DNA of 64,000 nucleotides from Methylobacterium cerastii (GTDB lineage Bacteria > Pseudomonadota > Alphaproteobacteria > Rhizobiales > Beijerinckiaceae): the NCBI RefSeq assembly GCF_022179125.1, contig NZ_BPQG01000006.1, forward strand, positions 205,375-269,374, read 5' to 3'. Within the stretch, counting starts at the first letter, position 1. The number at the start of each line of letters is the position of its first letter. Positions 52,599-61,107 of this stretch are shown here, piece after piece. The translations under genes and the position numbers were made by a program. A model generated the notes under the pieces. It saw only the letters and a program-made list of their open reading frames with translations, was not told the origin of the DNA and searched no databases.

Positions 52599-53500
52599 TG
52601 CTGCGCGACGCCAACCTTCGCGACACCCCGCAGCCGCCGGACGCCGACACGAACGCGAGTGCCCTCGCCCTTGGCGACAGGGAGAGGGGCGTGACCTCTT
52701 CGGAAACGCTTGATCCCTCACCCCATTCCTCTCCCGACCGGGAGAGGGGAGCGCGCGGCATCGCCGTCACCGTTCGCGACCTGCACAAGAGCTTCGACGG
52801 CAACGCCGTCATCTCCGGGCTCGACCTGTTCCTGCCCGCGGGCGGCTTCACCGCGGTCGTCGGCCGGTCCGGTTGCGGCAAGAGCACCCTGCTGCGCCTG
52901 ATCCTCGGGCTCGAGGCGCCGACCGCCGGCCGCGTCGCGCTCGACGCCGGCGAACCCGGCCTGCGGCGGAGCGAGCGGCCGCGGCGCATCATGTTCCAGG
53001 AGCCGCGGCTGCTGCCCTGGGCGCGGGTCGTCGACAACGTCGCCGTCGGCCTGTCGGGCATCGGCACGAAGCCGGAACGGCGCGAACGCGCGCTCGTGGC
53101 CCTCGACCAAGTCGGGCTCGCGGACAAGGCCGGCGCTTGGCCCGCGACCCTGTCGGGCGGCCAGCGTCAGCGCGTGGCGTTGGCGCGCGCGCTCGTCAGC
53201 GGCCCCGGCCTGCTGGCCCTCGACGAGCCGCTGGGCGCCCTCGATGCGCTCACCCGCATCGGCATGCAGGACCTGATCGAGCGGATCTGGCGTGCGGACG
53301 GGTTCACCGCGCTCCTCGTCACCCACGACGTCGGCGAGGCGGTGGCGATGGCCGACCGCATCCTCGTGGTGGATTCCGGCCGCATCGCCCTCGACCTGCG
53401 GGTCGATGTGCCCCGGCCGCGCCGCCGCGGCGACCCCGACCTCGCGCGCCTCGAAGGCCGCATCCTCGAACACCTGCTCGGCGCGCCCCAGGCCGCCTGA
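52598..53500 (+). CDS. ssuB: Sulfonate ABC transporter ATP-binding protein (SsuB) with repeat-encoded N-terminal extension
   Basis: 300 aa. Walker [10 protein letters not shown] (89-97), Q-loop [12 protein letters not shown], signature [15 protein letters not shown], Walker [14 protein letters not shown] and the switch [15 protein letters not shown]. Usual SsuB proteins start near VRDLHKSF; here about 54 extra residues precede it, including DRERG twice. That stretch comes from two palindromes at 52662-52750. Energises SsuC for sulfonate import. Confidence 0.93.
   Translation: MLRDANLRDTPQPPDADTNASALALGDRERGVTSSETLDPSPHSSPDRERGARGIAVTVRDLHKSFDGNAVISGLDLFLPAGGFTAVVGRSGCGKSTLLRLILGLEAPTAGRVALDAGEPGLRRSERPRRIMFQEPRLLPWARVVDNVAVGLSGIGTKPERRERALVALDQVGLADKAGAWPATLSGGQRQRVALARALVSGPGLLALDEPLGALDALTRIGMQDLIERIWRADGFTALLVTHDVGEAVAMADRILVVDSGRIALDLRVDVPRPRRRGDPDLARLEGRILEHLLGAPQAA
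52662..52750. repeat. Paired GC-rich palindromes inside ssuB
   Basis: First palindrome CCCTCGCCC-N9-GGGAGAGGG (52662-52688, one mismatch), second CCTCTCCC-gacc-GGGAGAGG (52728-52747, perfect). Each encodes a DRERG peptide. They occupy codons about 22-51 of ssuB, in the extension before the conserved ABC core, and keep the frame open. Confidence 0.75.
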
Positions 53501-53520
53501 GCCGACACGGAGATCTTTCG

Positions 53521-54711
53521 ATGACCGCCTCGACCGACAGCACGATTCAGGACGGGAAGACGGACGTCCTCTGGTTCCTGCCGACGCATGGCGACGGCCG
53601 CTACCTCGGTGCGTCCGAGGGCGCCCGCGACGTGTCGCTCTCCTACCTTCGCCAGATCGCGCAGGGCGCCGACGCGCTCGGCTATTACGGCGTGCTGCTG
53701 CCGACCGGCCGCTCCTGCGAGGACAGCTGGGTCGTCGCGTCCGCGCTCGCCCCGCTGACGCAGCGCCTGCGCTTCCTCGTCGCCGTGCGCCCGGGTCTGA
53801 TGGAGCCCTCGGCCGCCGCCCGCATGGCCTCGACCCTGGACCGGATCTCCGGCGGGCGCCTGCTGATCAACGTCGTCACCGGCGGCGACCCGGTGGAGCT
53901 GCGCGGCGACGGCGTGTTCCTCGATCACGACGCGCGCTACGCGGTGACCGACGAGTTCCTTCACATCTGGCGCGGGCTGATGGCCGGCGAGACGGTGACG
54001 TTCGAAGGCAAGCACCTGTCGGCCGAGAACGGCCGGCTGATCTTCCCGCCGGTGCAGAAACCCTACCCGCCGCTCTACTTCGGCGGTTCGTCGCCGGCCG
54101 GCATCGACGTCGCGGCCGAGCATTGCGACGTGTACCTGACCTGGGGCGAGCCCCCGGCGGGCGTGGCCGAGAAGATCGCCACCGCACGCGCCGCCGCCGA
54201 AAAGCGCGGCAAGTCCTTCTCCTACGGCATCCGCCTGCACGTGATCGTGCGGGAGACCGAGGGCGCCGCCTGGGAGGCGGCCGACAGCCTGATCTCGAAG
54301 CTCGACGACGCCACCATCGCCAAGGCGCAGGCGACGCTGAAGCGCCAGGATTCCATCGGGCAGAGCCGGATGATGGCGCTGCACGGCGGCAGCCGCGACA
54401 AGCTGCAGGTCTCGCCGAACCTCTGGGCCGGCGTCGGCTTGGTGCGCGGCGGCGCCGGCACGGCGCTCGTCGGTTCCGCCGACCAGGTCGCCGACCGGAT
54501 GAAGGAGTACATCGACCTCGGGATCGACCGCTTCATCCTGTCGGGCTACCCGCATCTTGAGGAGGCCTACCGCTTCGCCGAGCTGGTCTTCCCGAAGCTG
54601 CCGCTCCGCGCCACCACCGGCATCGGACCGACCAACGCCCGCAACGACGGCCCGTTCGGCGAGGTGATGGCCAACGACATCGTGCCGACGCGCCAAGTCT
54701 CTGCGCACTGA
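53521..54711 (+). CDS. ssuD: FMNH2-dependent alkanesulfonate monooxygenase (SsuD)
   Basis: 396 aa luciferase-like. [98 protein letters not shown] and RHGSDK-like [38 protein letters not shown] are SsuD hallmarks. It cleaves alkanesulfonates to aldehyde and sulfite. Last gene of the ssu unit, 20 bp after ssuB, with SsuE providing FMNH2. Confidence 0.96.
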   Translation: MTASTDSTIQDGKTDVLWFLPTHGDGRYLGASEGARDVSLSYLRQIAQGADALGYYGVLLPTGRSCEDSWVVASALAPLTQRLRFLVAVRPGLMEPSAAARMASTLDRISGGRLLINVVTGGDPVELRGDGVFLDHDARYAVTDEFLHIWRGLMAGETVTFEGKHLSAENGRLIFPPVQKPYPPLYFGGSSPAGIDVAAEHCDVYLTWGEPPAGVAEKIATARAAAEKRGKSFSYGIRLHVIVRETEGAAWEAADSLISKLDDATIAKAQATLKRQDSIGQSRMMALHGGSRDKLQVSPNLWAGVGLVRGGAGTALVGSADQVADRMKEYIDLGIDRFILSGYPHLEEAYRFAELVFPKLPLRATTGIGPTNARNDGPFGEVMANDIVPTRQVSAH

Positions 54712-54790
54712 AAGCTAGCCTCGGACGTGCCACCCGCGCGGCGCATCCGGTCTTCTCAAGCCTCCCGCGCCATGCTATCCGGCGCGGATC

Positions 54791-54864
54791 GCGGGTGTAG
54801 CTCAATGGTAGAGCAGCAGCCTTCCAAGCTGAATACCCGGGTTCGATTCCCGGTACCCGCTCCA
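54791..54864 (+). tRNA. tRNA-Gly (TCC)
   Basis: 74 nt including CCA. Acceptor GCGGGTG / TACCCGC, D-arm GCTCAATGGTAGAGC, anticodon loop CTTCCAA (anticodon TCC) on stem CAGC/GCTG, T-arm CGGGTTCGATTCCCG. Following it is the accessory-looking region to the end of the window. Confidence 0.97.
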
Positions 54865-54894
54865 CTCATTTCCCCTCTGCGGAATGCTTTTTGA

Positions 54895-54915
54895 GGCCCG
54901 GCAAAAGGCCGGGCC
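54895..54915. terminator. Hairpin after tRNA-Gly
   Basis: GGCCCGGC / GCCGGGCC stem with an AAAAG loop. Its left arm context (TTTTTGAGGCCCGGC) copies the porin terminator at 60057, but here no T-tract follows, so it may be a disabled or direction-reversed copy. Confidence 0.4.
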
Positions 54916-55031
54916 GCGGGCCCGTCTCACAGACTGATCTCACACAACGAATCTTCCACGGTCCCTCGGGTGCGATGGTTGATCCCGTCGGACACCAACG
55001 GATAGCTGTTCCTCGTTCCGAGGAGGCGACG

Positions 55032-55484
55032 TTGAAAATCTCATGGATCGTCACGGCCGCGGCGCTGATCTCCGTTTCCAGCTGGTACGCCTCTGGCCCC
55101 GGCTCGGCCTACTCGTTCGGCGTCGAGTTCGGTTGCGTGGACGCTGCGTGGCGGCGCGGCCAAGAAAAACCCTGCGGGCAATTCGAATGGCAGCGGACGA
55201 TGCGTTTCCGCGTGGACGTCGCCAATAATCGCGTCGTCGCGCTACCCGGCGCCGGTTGGTTCGCCTCCGGACCCACCAACCTAACGGAATGCAGCGTCTA
55301 TGACCAAGACACTTGGCGTTGCCGTGACAGTGGCTCGCACCAGACGATGACCGCCGGTCAGTACCTGCGTGAAGGCGGTTTGGCCGGCTATACGGAATAT
55401 GGGTCTACGCGCCTGTTCGACGTCGCGCGATACATGGTCGGCGCGCCCCCACCGAATTCGTTCAAATGGCGTGCAGGAACATGA
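55032..55484 (+). CDS. Hypothetical exported protein
   Basis: 150 aa from TTG 55032, chosen because AGGAGG lies 5 bp upstream and a signal peptide starts there (LKISWIVTAAALISVSSWYASGPGSAYS). The mature part has four cysteines (FGCVDAAWR, KPCGQFEWQRTMRF, TECSVYDQDTWRCRDSG) and aromatic residues. No family recognised. Not near genes of related function; lies in the post-tRNA-Gly accessory stretch. Confidence 0.6.
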   Translation: MKISWIVTAAALISVSSWYASGPGSAYSFGVEFGCVDAAWRRGQEKPCGQFEWQRTMRFRVDVANNRVVALPGAGWFASGPTNLTECSVYDQDTWRCRDSGSHQTMTAGQYLREGGLAGYTEYGSTRLFDVARYMVGAPPPNSFKWRAGT

Positions 55485-55605
55485 ACATGTTCATAGATTG
55501 ACATCGATAGGCGCCGGCGAATGTAGCCGGAACCAAATTGACTCGTCAGAGGGCTGCGCGCTTAGCTGGAGACGCTGAACATCCGCGGGCGAAGGGCAGC
55601 CTGAA

Positions 55606-55818
55606 ATGAAGCACAACGCCCGCAACGACATCCCGGCCACCGTCATCGCTATTCGATTTGGCGATGTGATGGCCCAGGTCGACGTCGAATTGGTTGGCAC
55701 TTCCTACCGGATGTCGTCGGTTATGACGGTCGACTCGCTCGACGAGTTGGGCCTGACCGTAGGCGACACCGTCCGCGTGCTCTCGAAGGCCGTGAATGTG
55801 CTCTTGGTAAAACCGTAG
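55606..55818 (+). CDS. Molybdopterin/molybdate-binding (TOBE, molbindin-like) protein
   Basis: 70 aa single TOBE/Mop domain: MKHNARNDIPATVIAIRFGDVMAQVDVEL, TVDSLDELGLTVGDTVRVLSKAVNVLL matches the Mop fold (S-A-R-N, G-x-V-x-A-x-V, L-G-L-x-x-G-x-x-V-x-A-x-I-K-A). Molbindins store molybdate or tungstate in the cytosol. Two SARN-type residues are replaced (NARND). No molybdenum genes nearby. Confidence 0.85.
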   Translation: MKHNARNDIPATVIAIRFGDVMAQVDVELVGTSYRMSSVMTVDSLDELGLTVGDTVRVLSKAVNVLLVKP

Positions 55819-55936
55819 AAGGGGGTTCAGCGGTCCTGCTGCTTTTTGGCAAGCGGTCGATGGAGCCGGGCGACGCTCCTGGTTGTTCTAGGATTGCTGC
55901 GGCGCTGATGGAGCGTCGATGCCCACGGGTCACTCC

Positions 55937-56299
55937 ATGAAACGCGCCCTCGTCGCTCTTACCATGTTGATCGGCGTCCAGACCTGTCTCGCAGCGCAGA
56001 CAAAGGATGAGGAACAGGCCGAGATGGTCCAGGGGCTGGTGCGTATCGTCGGCGCGCAGGCTGGCATCACGCTTTACTGCCGGAAGGCTTACGCGATCGA
56101 CGACAAGGTGTCGGAGGGCCTGCTACGAACCGTCCGCCCGACGCTCGACAAGGCAATCGGCCATCGACAAGCGCTGGCGGCGATCGACGAAGAGGGCCAG
56201 CGCTTGTCCAAGGAAATCGCCGAGATCGGCGCCGAGCGCTGGTGCGCCGATCAGCGCGAGCTCCTCAACACCGATGGCCTCCGCGTCTTTTTGGACTGA
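55937..56299 (+). CDS. Hypothetical exported protein
   Basis: 120 aa from ATG 55937; an ATG 6 codons upstream is an alternative. Signal peptide MKRALVALTMLIGVQTCLA, mature part rich in helix-formers (VSEGLLRTVRPTLDKAIGHRQALAAIDEEGQRLSKEIAEIG) with two cysteines (LYCRKAY and RWCADQ) that may pair. Small periplasmic helical protein of unknown role; part of the accessory region. Confidence 0.6.
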   Translation: MKRALVALTMLIGVQTCLAAQTKDEEQAEMVQGLVRIVGAQAGITLYCRKAYAIDDKVSEGLLRTVRPTLDKAIGHRQALAAIDEEGQRLSKEIAEIGAERWCADQRELLNTDGLRVFLD

Positions 56300-56367
56300 A
56301 CGCCTGCCGCGGATCAGCCTCTTTGATCATTCAACGACACGCTTCGATCAACCGTAAGGGTGCATGC

Positions 56368-56577
56368 GTGCCGAAGATCCCGACTATCGCTGCTGCCGGT
56401 CTATGGTCTGCGATTACCGTGGCCGCGCTGACCGTCGTGGCGCTGGGGCAATCGCAGCCTGCAAGGAGCACCGACCAGACTGCAGCCCCGGCCGGCATTG
56501 CAGCCGATCCCACGAGGACGGCCTCGATCATCCTCACCGACGCCACCGGAAAGCAATACCGGACGCGTCGGGATTGA
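56368..56577 (+). CDS. Hypothetical small membrane-anchored protein
   Basis: 69 aa from GTG 56368 with AAGGG 8 bp upstream. An N-terminal hydrophobic helix (IAAAGLWSAITVAALTVVALG) is followed by a polar Ala/Thr segment ending in QYRTRRD. No family recognised. Placed between two other exported proteins. Confidence 0.45.
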   Translation: MPKIPTIAAAGLWSAITVAALTVVALGQSQPARSTDQTAAPAGIAADPTRTASIILTDATGKQYRTRRD

Positions 56578-56639
56578 GGGCTGCCTAGCTCGGCTGCTCC
56601 TCTGCTTCTTTGATCGCCGCAACACGCGAGATCGCGCCC

Positions 56640-57368
56640 ATGTTCCGGGTACTTCTTCTGGTCGCCATCAGTCTTGCCTCGGGCGGAGCAGCCGCTGGAG
56701 CTGCGGAGGCGATCGTCGGCCGGGCTAGTGTCACCGACGGCGACACGGTCGTCATTCACGGCACGCGCATCCGTCTCCACGGCATTGACGCCCCTGAGAG
56801 CGCGCAGCTATGCCAAGACGTCGCCGGCAAGTCTTACCGGTGCGGTCAGACCGCCGCCCTGGCCCTTTCCGACCGGATCGGCGAGGCGCCAATCTCTTGC
56901 GAGCCCCGGGACACTGATCGCTATGGCCGCACCGTCGCCATCTGCCGGAAAGGCGCCGAGGATCTGAACGCCTGGATGGTCGCCCAGGGCCACGCCGTCG
57001 CCTATCGCCGCTACGCCACCGACTACGTCGAGGCCGAGGCAACCGCGAAAGCGGCCAAGCACGGCATCTGGGCCGGCTCCTTCACGACCCCGTCCGAGTG
57101 GCGCAGGGGCGAGCGCGGCATGTACATGGGGTTCGCAGCACCCGGCGGCCCGGACGGGCCGATCCCCGCGCCGGTCTCGCGCGCGGAGCCGCCGGCTGCT
57201 GGCGGCTGCACGATCAAGGGAAATATCAGCCGGAAGGGCGAGCAGGTCTACCACCTGCCGGGCTCCCGCGATTACGACCGGACCCGGATCGACGCAAAGA
57301 CCGGCGAGCGGATGTTCTGCACCGAGGATGAGGCGAAGGCTGCGGGCTGGCGGGCGACGCGCAGATGA
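56640..57368 (+). CDS. Thermonuclease-family (staphylococcal nuclease-like) exported protein
   Basis: 242 aa. Signal peptide MFRVLLLVAISLASGGAAAGAAEA, then an SNase domain: ASVTDGDTVVIHGTRIRLHGIDAPESAQ, DTDRYGRTVAICRKG and LNAWMVAQGHAVAYRRYATDYVEAEATAKAAKHGIWAG. Metal-binding Asp and catalytic Arg/Glu positions appear kept. The C-terminal 60 residues (GGCTIKGNISRKGEQVYHLPGS, DAKTGERMFCTEDEAKAAGWRATRR) are the extra domain seen in many proteobacterial members. Periplasmic nuclease or phosphodiesterase. Overlaps the next lipoprotein gene by 4 bp. Confidence 0.9.
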   Translation: MFRVLLLVAISLASGGAAAGAAEAIVGRASVTDGDTVVIHGTRIRLHGIDAPESAQLCQDVAGKSYRCGQTAALALSDRIGEAPISCEPRDTDRYGRTVAICRKGAEDLNAWMVAQGHAVAYRRYATDYVEAEATAKAAKHGIWAGSFTTPSEWRRGERGMYMGFAAPGGPDGPIPAPVSRAEPPAAGGCTIKGNISRKGEQVYHLPGSRDYDRTRIDAKTGERMFCTEDEAKAAGWRATRR

Positions 57369-57607
57369 GGCGGGCGCTTCGGTTCTGTGCCGTGCTTTTA
57401 GGGGGTTGCGGTTCGTCCGAGAACGTCGAAACGCTGTACCGCAACTCGCCTCTCGACGAGAACGCTCGGATTCACGTGGCGACCTTCGACGCTACCGAGA
57501 GCCGCGCCTACAACCAGCAAAACTGTCGGCAGGCTCAAGAGCTGTTCCAGGCGCAGCCTGGCGCGCGAACCCGCTTCTGGTGCGAGGCCGGTCGGTACAA
57601 ACAGTAA
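57365..57607 (+). CDS. Small lipoprotein
   Basis: 80 aa: MRRALRFCAVLLGGCGSS has a lipobox (LLGGC, Cys15 lipidation), then a polar mature part with two more cysteines (NCRQAQELFQ, RFWCEAGRYKQ). Coupled by a 4-bp overlap to the nuclease gene, so probably made together with it and anchored at a membrane. Function unknown. Confidence 0.65.
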   Translation: MRRALRFCAVLLGGCGSSENVETLYRNSPLDENARIHVATFDATESRAYNQQNCRQAQELFQAQPGARTRFWCEAGRYKQ

Positions 57608-57645
57608 GCAGGTTGAGGCTGCGCTGGTGCGGCCATGATCCAATT

Positions 57646-57933
57646 TTAAGCCACCGCGATCGGCAACTCCCCGACCTGCGTCGTGTAGCGCAACGTCCGC
57701 ATCTCGAACTTCGTGCTCCACGTCCGCTTGGCTTCCAGGCCGGCGCGGGCCGGGACGACGCTGCCGCGGCCGAAGCGGGCGTTGCAGGCGTCGATCGCCG
57801 CCATCAGCGGACCGGAGCGCTCGCGATCGAACTGGCCGATCAATAAGCGCGGGCTGGTATCGAGCAGCATCAGGTCGGTGGTGACGATACCGGCCTTGCT
57901 AAACCGCCACGGCGGGGCGCCGGGCTCGCGCTA
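57646..57933 (-). pseudogene. umuC-like C-terminal fragment
   Basis: The open part reads REPGAPPPWRFSKAGIVTTDLMLLDTSPRL... then SGPLMAAIDACNARFGRGSVVPARAGLE and WSTKFEMRTLRYTTQVGELP. This is the UmuC finger/little-finger end and the DUF4113 tail (YTTxxxELP). It begins after an in-frame stop (57931-57933) and lacks the polymerase catalytic domain. It is a remnant of a DNA polymerase V subunit, commonly carried on plasmids and islands in these bacteria. Confidence 0.75.
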
Positions 57934-58327
57934 CATCTTGGTCACTTCGAGCCAAGACGCTTCCATTATCCCGGACGATCCAGGGTTATTGGAGAGGTCG
58001 AGCGAGGGCCACGGATCTCACGAGATCGATTGCCCACGATATACTTCGCATTTGAAGCGCTTCCTGAGGCCTTTTTGGCCTAATTGCTCGCCAGCTAACC
58101 AAAGCGTTGCCTGGATGCAACATTCCCACAGCACCGCGGCGCTCTCGAAGATTCCACGTTGATCGCGAGGATGTGCTGGCACACAGTGTTTTCGCACTGG
58201 GGGCACCGCAAAAGCGGGCCCGATGAGCCCGCACCCAAAAAGCGGGCCGCACAAGAAACGTACGTCGCGATCGGCTCCGGCTGCGCGACCGTACGATCCT
58301 CGGGTCTCGAAGCTTTTGGAGATATCT
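57934..58327. other. Porin upstream region, leader with hairpins
   Basis: 394 bp without a gene. It has a palindrome GAAGCGCTTC (58054-58063), a 6-bp hairpin GCGGGC/GCCCGC (58214-58232) and an 11-bp stem at 58259-58295 close to the porin start. It probably holds the porin promoter and a long leader. Confidence 0.5.
58259..58295 (+). promoter_or_regulatory. Stem-loop in the porin leader
   Basis: CGTACGTCGCG (58259-58269) pairs with CGCGACCGTACG (58284-58295) with one bulged C and a 14-nt loop; it ends 32 nt before the porin ATG. The ribosome-binding site (GGAGA, about 58318) stays outside the stem. Candidate mRNA-stability or sRNA-target structure. Confidence 0.4.
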
Positions 58328-59986
58328 ATGTCGCTCTTGAAGAGCACCCTGCTCGCTTCGGCCGCCGGCTTCGCCGCCGTCGCCGGCGCACAGGCTGCCG
58401 ATCTGCCGGTCAAGAAGGCCGCCCCGATCGAATACGTCCGCGTCTGCACCGCCTACGGCGCCGGCTTCTTCTACATCCCCGGCACCGACACCTGCATCCG
58501 CCTCTCGGGCCGCGCCCGCCTCGAGGCCGGCTACCAGACCAGCTACTCCCGCGCCGCCGGCAACGGCGACCTGACCGGCTACCAGGGCCGCATGCGCATC
58601 AACGTCGATGCCCGCACCCAGACCGCCTACGGCACGCTCCGCGCCTTCATCCGCCTCGATGCCGGCAGCCGCTCCGGCTACTCGGGCGTCGGCACCTCCG
58701 GGACCCAGCAGCGCCAGGGCACGGCCTTCGCCGCCACTGGCGTCGACGGCTTCGGCCGCCTGCAGCAGTACTCGAACGTCGACAAGGCCTTCGTGCAGTT
58801 CGCCGGCTTCACCGCCGGTCGCGCCGCGTCGTTCTTCGACTTCTACGCCCACGACTTCGAGTTCGCCGGTGCCACCGCCGGCTCCGACATGGCCTCGACC
58901 AACCTCGCCGCCTACACCGCGACGCTCGGCAACGGCTTCTCGGCAACGATCTCGATGGAAGACCCGGCCTATCGCCGCACGCCGATCTTCTCGCCGTCAA
59001 TCAACGTCTCGAACGTCACCACCAACTCGGCGCTCGCCAACTCGGGCCTGCTGCTCGGCAGCTCGCCGGTTCCGGTGTTCATCGGCTACACCGGCGTGAC
59101 CCCGACCCGCTACAGCACCATCGATGCGATCGAGCGCAGCCGGATGCCCGACTTCGTCGGCGCGGTCCGCTACGACGCAGCGTGGGGCTCGGCCCAGCTT
59201 TCGGCCGCCGTGCACGAGCTGAACGTCGGTAACGTCGCTGCAGGCGCCGGCACCGGTGCAGGCACGAACGTCAGCATCGCCCACACCGACAACACCTACG
59301 GCTACGCCGTGCAGGGCGGCGTGAAGGTCAACCTGCCGTTCATCGCCCCCGGCGACACCCTGTACCTGCAGGGTGCCTACGGCAACGGTGCGCAGCTCTA
59401 CACCGGCTACTCCTCGTACACCGGCTCGTTCACGCAGAGTACCACGACCATCCAGGGCCAGAAGTTCGCGCAGTACTTCTCCGACGCGGTGATCAATCCC
59501 TTCACCGGTCAGCTCTCGACCTCCGACAGCTTCACCGCCGTCGCCTCGCTTCTGCACTACTGGTCGCCTGAGTGGCGTTCGGCCTTCTTCGGCTCCTACG
59601 GCGAACAGTCGTTCACGGCGGGCGCCCGCGCCGGCCAGGGCAACGCCTACGCGCTCTACAACAGCCTCAACACCGTCAACTTCGGCGCCAACTCGGTTGG
59701 CGCCCCCGGCACCCGGTTCTACAATCTCAGCCAGGCGCTTCGCGACACCTACCAGTTCGTCGCCGGCGCGAGCCTGATCTGGTCGCCGGTCAAGGACCTC
59801 GATATCGGTGTGGAAGGCTTCTACACCCAGATCGGCGTCAAGAACGGCCGCGTGATCGACACCGACAAGGATCCGACCGCCTACTCGGTCGCCCGTGTCG
59901 CCGCGATCAACGCCGGCGGGTTCGTGCGCACCACCACCAGCGACGACGTCTTCCAGGTCCGCGCCCGCGTCCAGCGCGACTTCTAA
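58328..59986 (+). CDS. Outer-membrane porin (alphaproteobacterial Porin_2/Omp2b-like)
   Basis: 552 aa. Signal peptide MSLLKSTLLASAAGFAAVAGAQA cleaved before ADLPVKKAAPIEYVRVCTAYGAGFFYIPGTDTCIRLSGRARLEAGY, the conserved mature start of Rhizobiales porins with its two cysteines. Alternating beta strands with aromatic girdles follow, ending in the typical final strand FQVRARVQRDF with terminal Phe. Forms a trimeric diffusion channel in the outer membrane. Codon use is strongly biased to C-ending codons, as in highly expressed genes. Confidence 0.93.
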   Translation: MSLLKSTLLASAAGFAAVAGAQAADLPVKKAAPIEYVRVCTAYGAGFFYIPGTDTCIRLSGRARLEAGYQTSYSRAAGNGDLTGYQGRMRINVDARTQTAYGTLRAFIRLDAGSRSGYSGVGTSGTQQRQGTAFAATGVDGFGRLQQYSNVDKAFVQFAGFTAGRAASFFDFYAHDFEFAGATAGSDMASTNLAAYTATLGNGFSATISMEDPAYRRTPIFSPSINVSNVTTNSALANSGLLLGSSPVPVFIGYTGVTPTRYSTIDAIERSRMPDFVGAVRYDAAWGSAQLSAAVHELNVGNVAAGAGTGAGTNVSIAHTDNTYGYAVQGGVKVNLPFIAPGDTLYLQGAYGNGAQLYTGYSSYTGSFTQSTTTIQGQKFAQYFSDAVINPFTGQLSTSDSFTAVASLLHYWSPEWRSAFFGSYGEQSFTAGARAGQGNAYALYNSLNTVNFGANSVGAPGTRFYNLSQALRDTYQFVAGASLIWSPVKDLDIGVEGFYTQIGVKNGRVIDTDKDPTAYSVARVAAINAGGFVRTTTSDDVFQVRARVQRDF

Positions 59987-60056
59987 TCTTGCTTCGCATC
60001 TGCGCGGTCTAGAAAAGCCGCGCAGAGTTTGATCAGGATTGTCGAGACTTTCTTGA

Positions 60057-60083
60057 GGCCCGGCTGTGAAGCCGGGCCTTTTT
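60057..60083 (+). terminator. Intrinsic terminator of the porin gene
   Basis: Nine-bp stem GGCCCGGCT / AGCCGGGCC with GTGA loop followed by TTTTT (60079-60083), 71 bp after the porin stop. A second weaker hairpin CTGCGCGG/CCGCGCAG lies at 60000-60025. Confidence 0.93.
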
Positions 60084-60117
60084 GTCTACTAGCTGCGCTC
60101 TATCGCCCTCATATTTT

Positions 60118-61017
60118 CTACAGGTGAAGTCCAAGGCGACTGAGGATCACTTTATCTTTCAGCAGAATAGCTTGCCGGTCATGCACCGACGGACCTAAAG
60201 GGCGAAGGACCGACTCAACCTTTTTCTCGCTGATAGTGACGATCCCCACATTCAGAAGGCCAAGTTCATCCCTCAATGTTTGTAGATCGAGGGTCGAGAC
60301 CCAGCTTGGCGTGCACCAGTAGTACTGCGAGAAAAACGTGGCTTCGACCGCTGCTTTCAGTGCGGCTTTGGTCGCTACCTGAGAGGTTACATCTCCGTAG
60401 AACCTCAGTCCTTCGAAAGCCGCGAGTTGAAGCCTGTCGTTAATCAGGAAACCCACGTGGAAATCTGGATGGGCATACGGATAACGGCCAGGCCAGACCT
60501 TCAGTTGTCCAAGCGGAACATCTTGATCAAGGCTTAATAGGTCTCGAAGAATTTCTACGTCGGAAAGCTCGCTAAACATATTTCTCGTAAAAGCCTTGGC
60601 CGATTGATGTCCCGCGCTCATCGCCGAGATGCTGCTTCCGGCTTCATTTCGAACGGCATCGTACAAATCGCGCAATTCACGAAGAGTATGCCGCTTTTTA
60701 CTTATTAAAATATCTTGAGCGCGTCTCGAATTTATTTTCGATATTCGCGTCAAGACTTCAAGATTTGAGATTGGCCATTCCAATGCATGGCCTGGAAGTT
60801 GGTTTTCTTGAATTATGTTTTTTATTAGAGCGAATGTTCTCTGCCCAATACGTAAATGATTTGTGGAATATCCTGTTAGATGTGCTGCGACTTCGATCCA
60901 AGGGCGTCCGTGCTCATCAATGCTACCGTTTTTTGATATATCATGTAGAGCTTCCACAATAAGAGGCCAAGGCACTTCCCGTGACCGGGCATTGGTGAGC
61001 ACCTCGATCGGGTTCAT
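60118..61017 (-). CDS. AT-richer orphan protein with N-terminal HTH-like region
   Basis: 299 aa from ATG 61017. Three lines counted by hand give 40-53% G+C against about 70% for the window, so recent transfer is likely. Residues about 35-70 (HGRPWIEVAAHLTGYSTNHLRIGQRTFALI) look like a helix-turn-helix. The C-terminal half alternates beta and helix: LQLAAFEGLRF with a helix rich in Ala/Lys, SQYYWCTPSW, and VGIVTISEKKVESVLRP, reminiscent of PD-(D/E)XK-like folds, but the catalytic pair is not clear. No known family recognised. Stands alone, downstream of the porin on the opposite strand. Confidence 0.75.
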   Translation of the reverse strand: MNPIEVLTNARSREVPWPLIVEALHDISKNGSIDEHGRPWIEVAAHLTGYSTNHLRIGQRTFALIKNIIQENQLPGHALEWPISNLEVLTRISKINSRRAQDILISKKRHTLRELRDLYDAVRNEAGSSISAMSAGHQSAKAFTRNMFSELSDVEILRDLLSLDQDVPLGQLKVWPGRYPYAHPDFHVGFLINDRLQLAAFEGLRFYGDVTSQVATKAALKAAVEATFFSQYYWCTPSWVSTLDLQTLRDELGLLNVGIVTISEKKVESVLRPLGPSVHDRQAILLKDKVILSRLGLHL

Positions 61018-61107
61018 CAAAGATCCATTTTCAGATCACAGAACGCAGACTCTGCGGAGGCGCTAATGTGAGCCCCCGTCGCAGATGAGTCGACTGTGCC
61101 ACCACCG

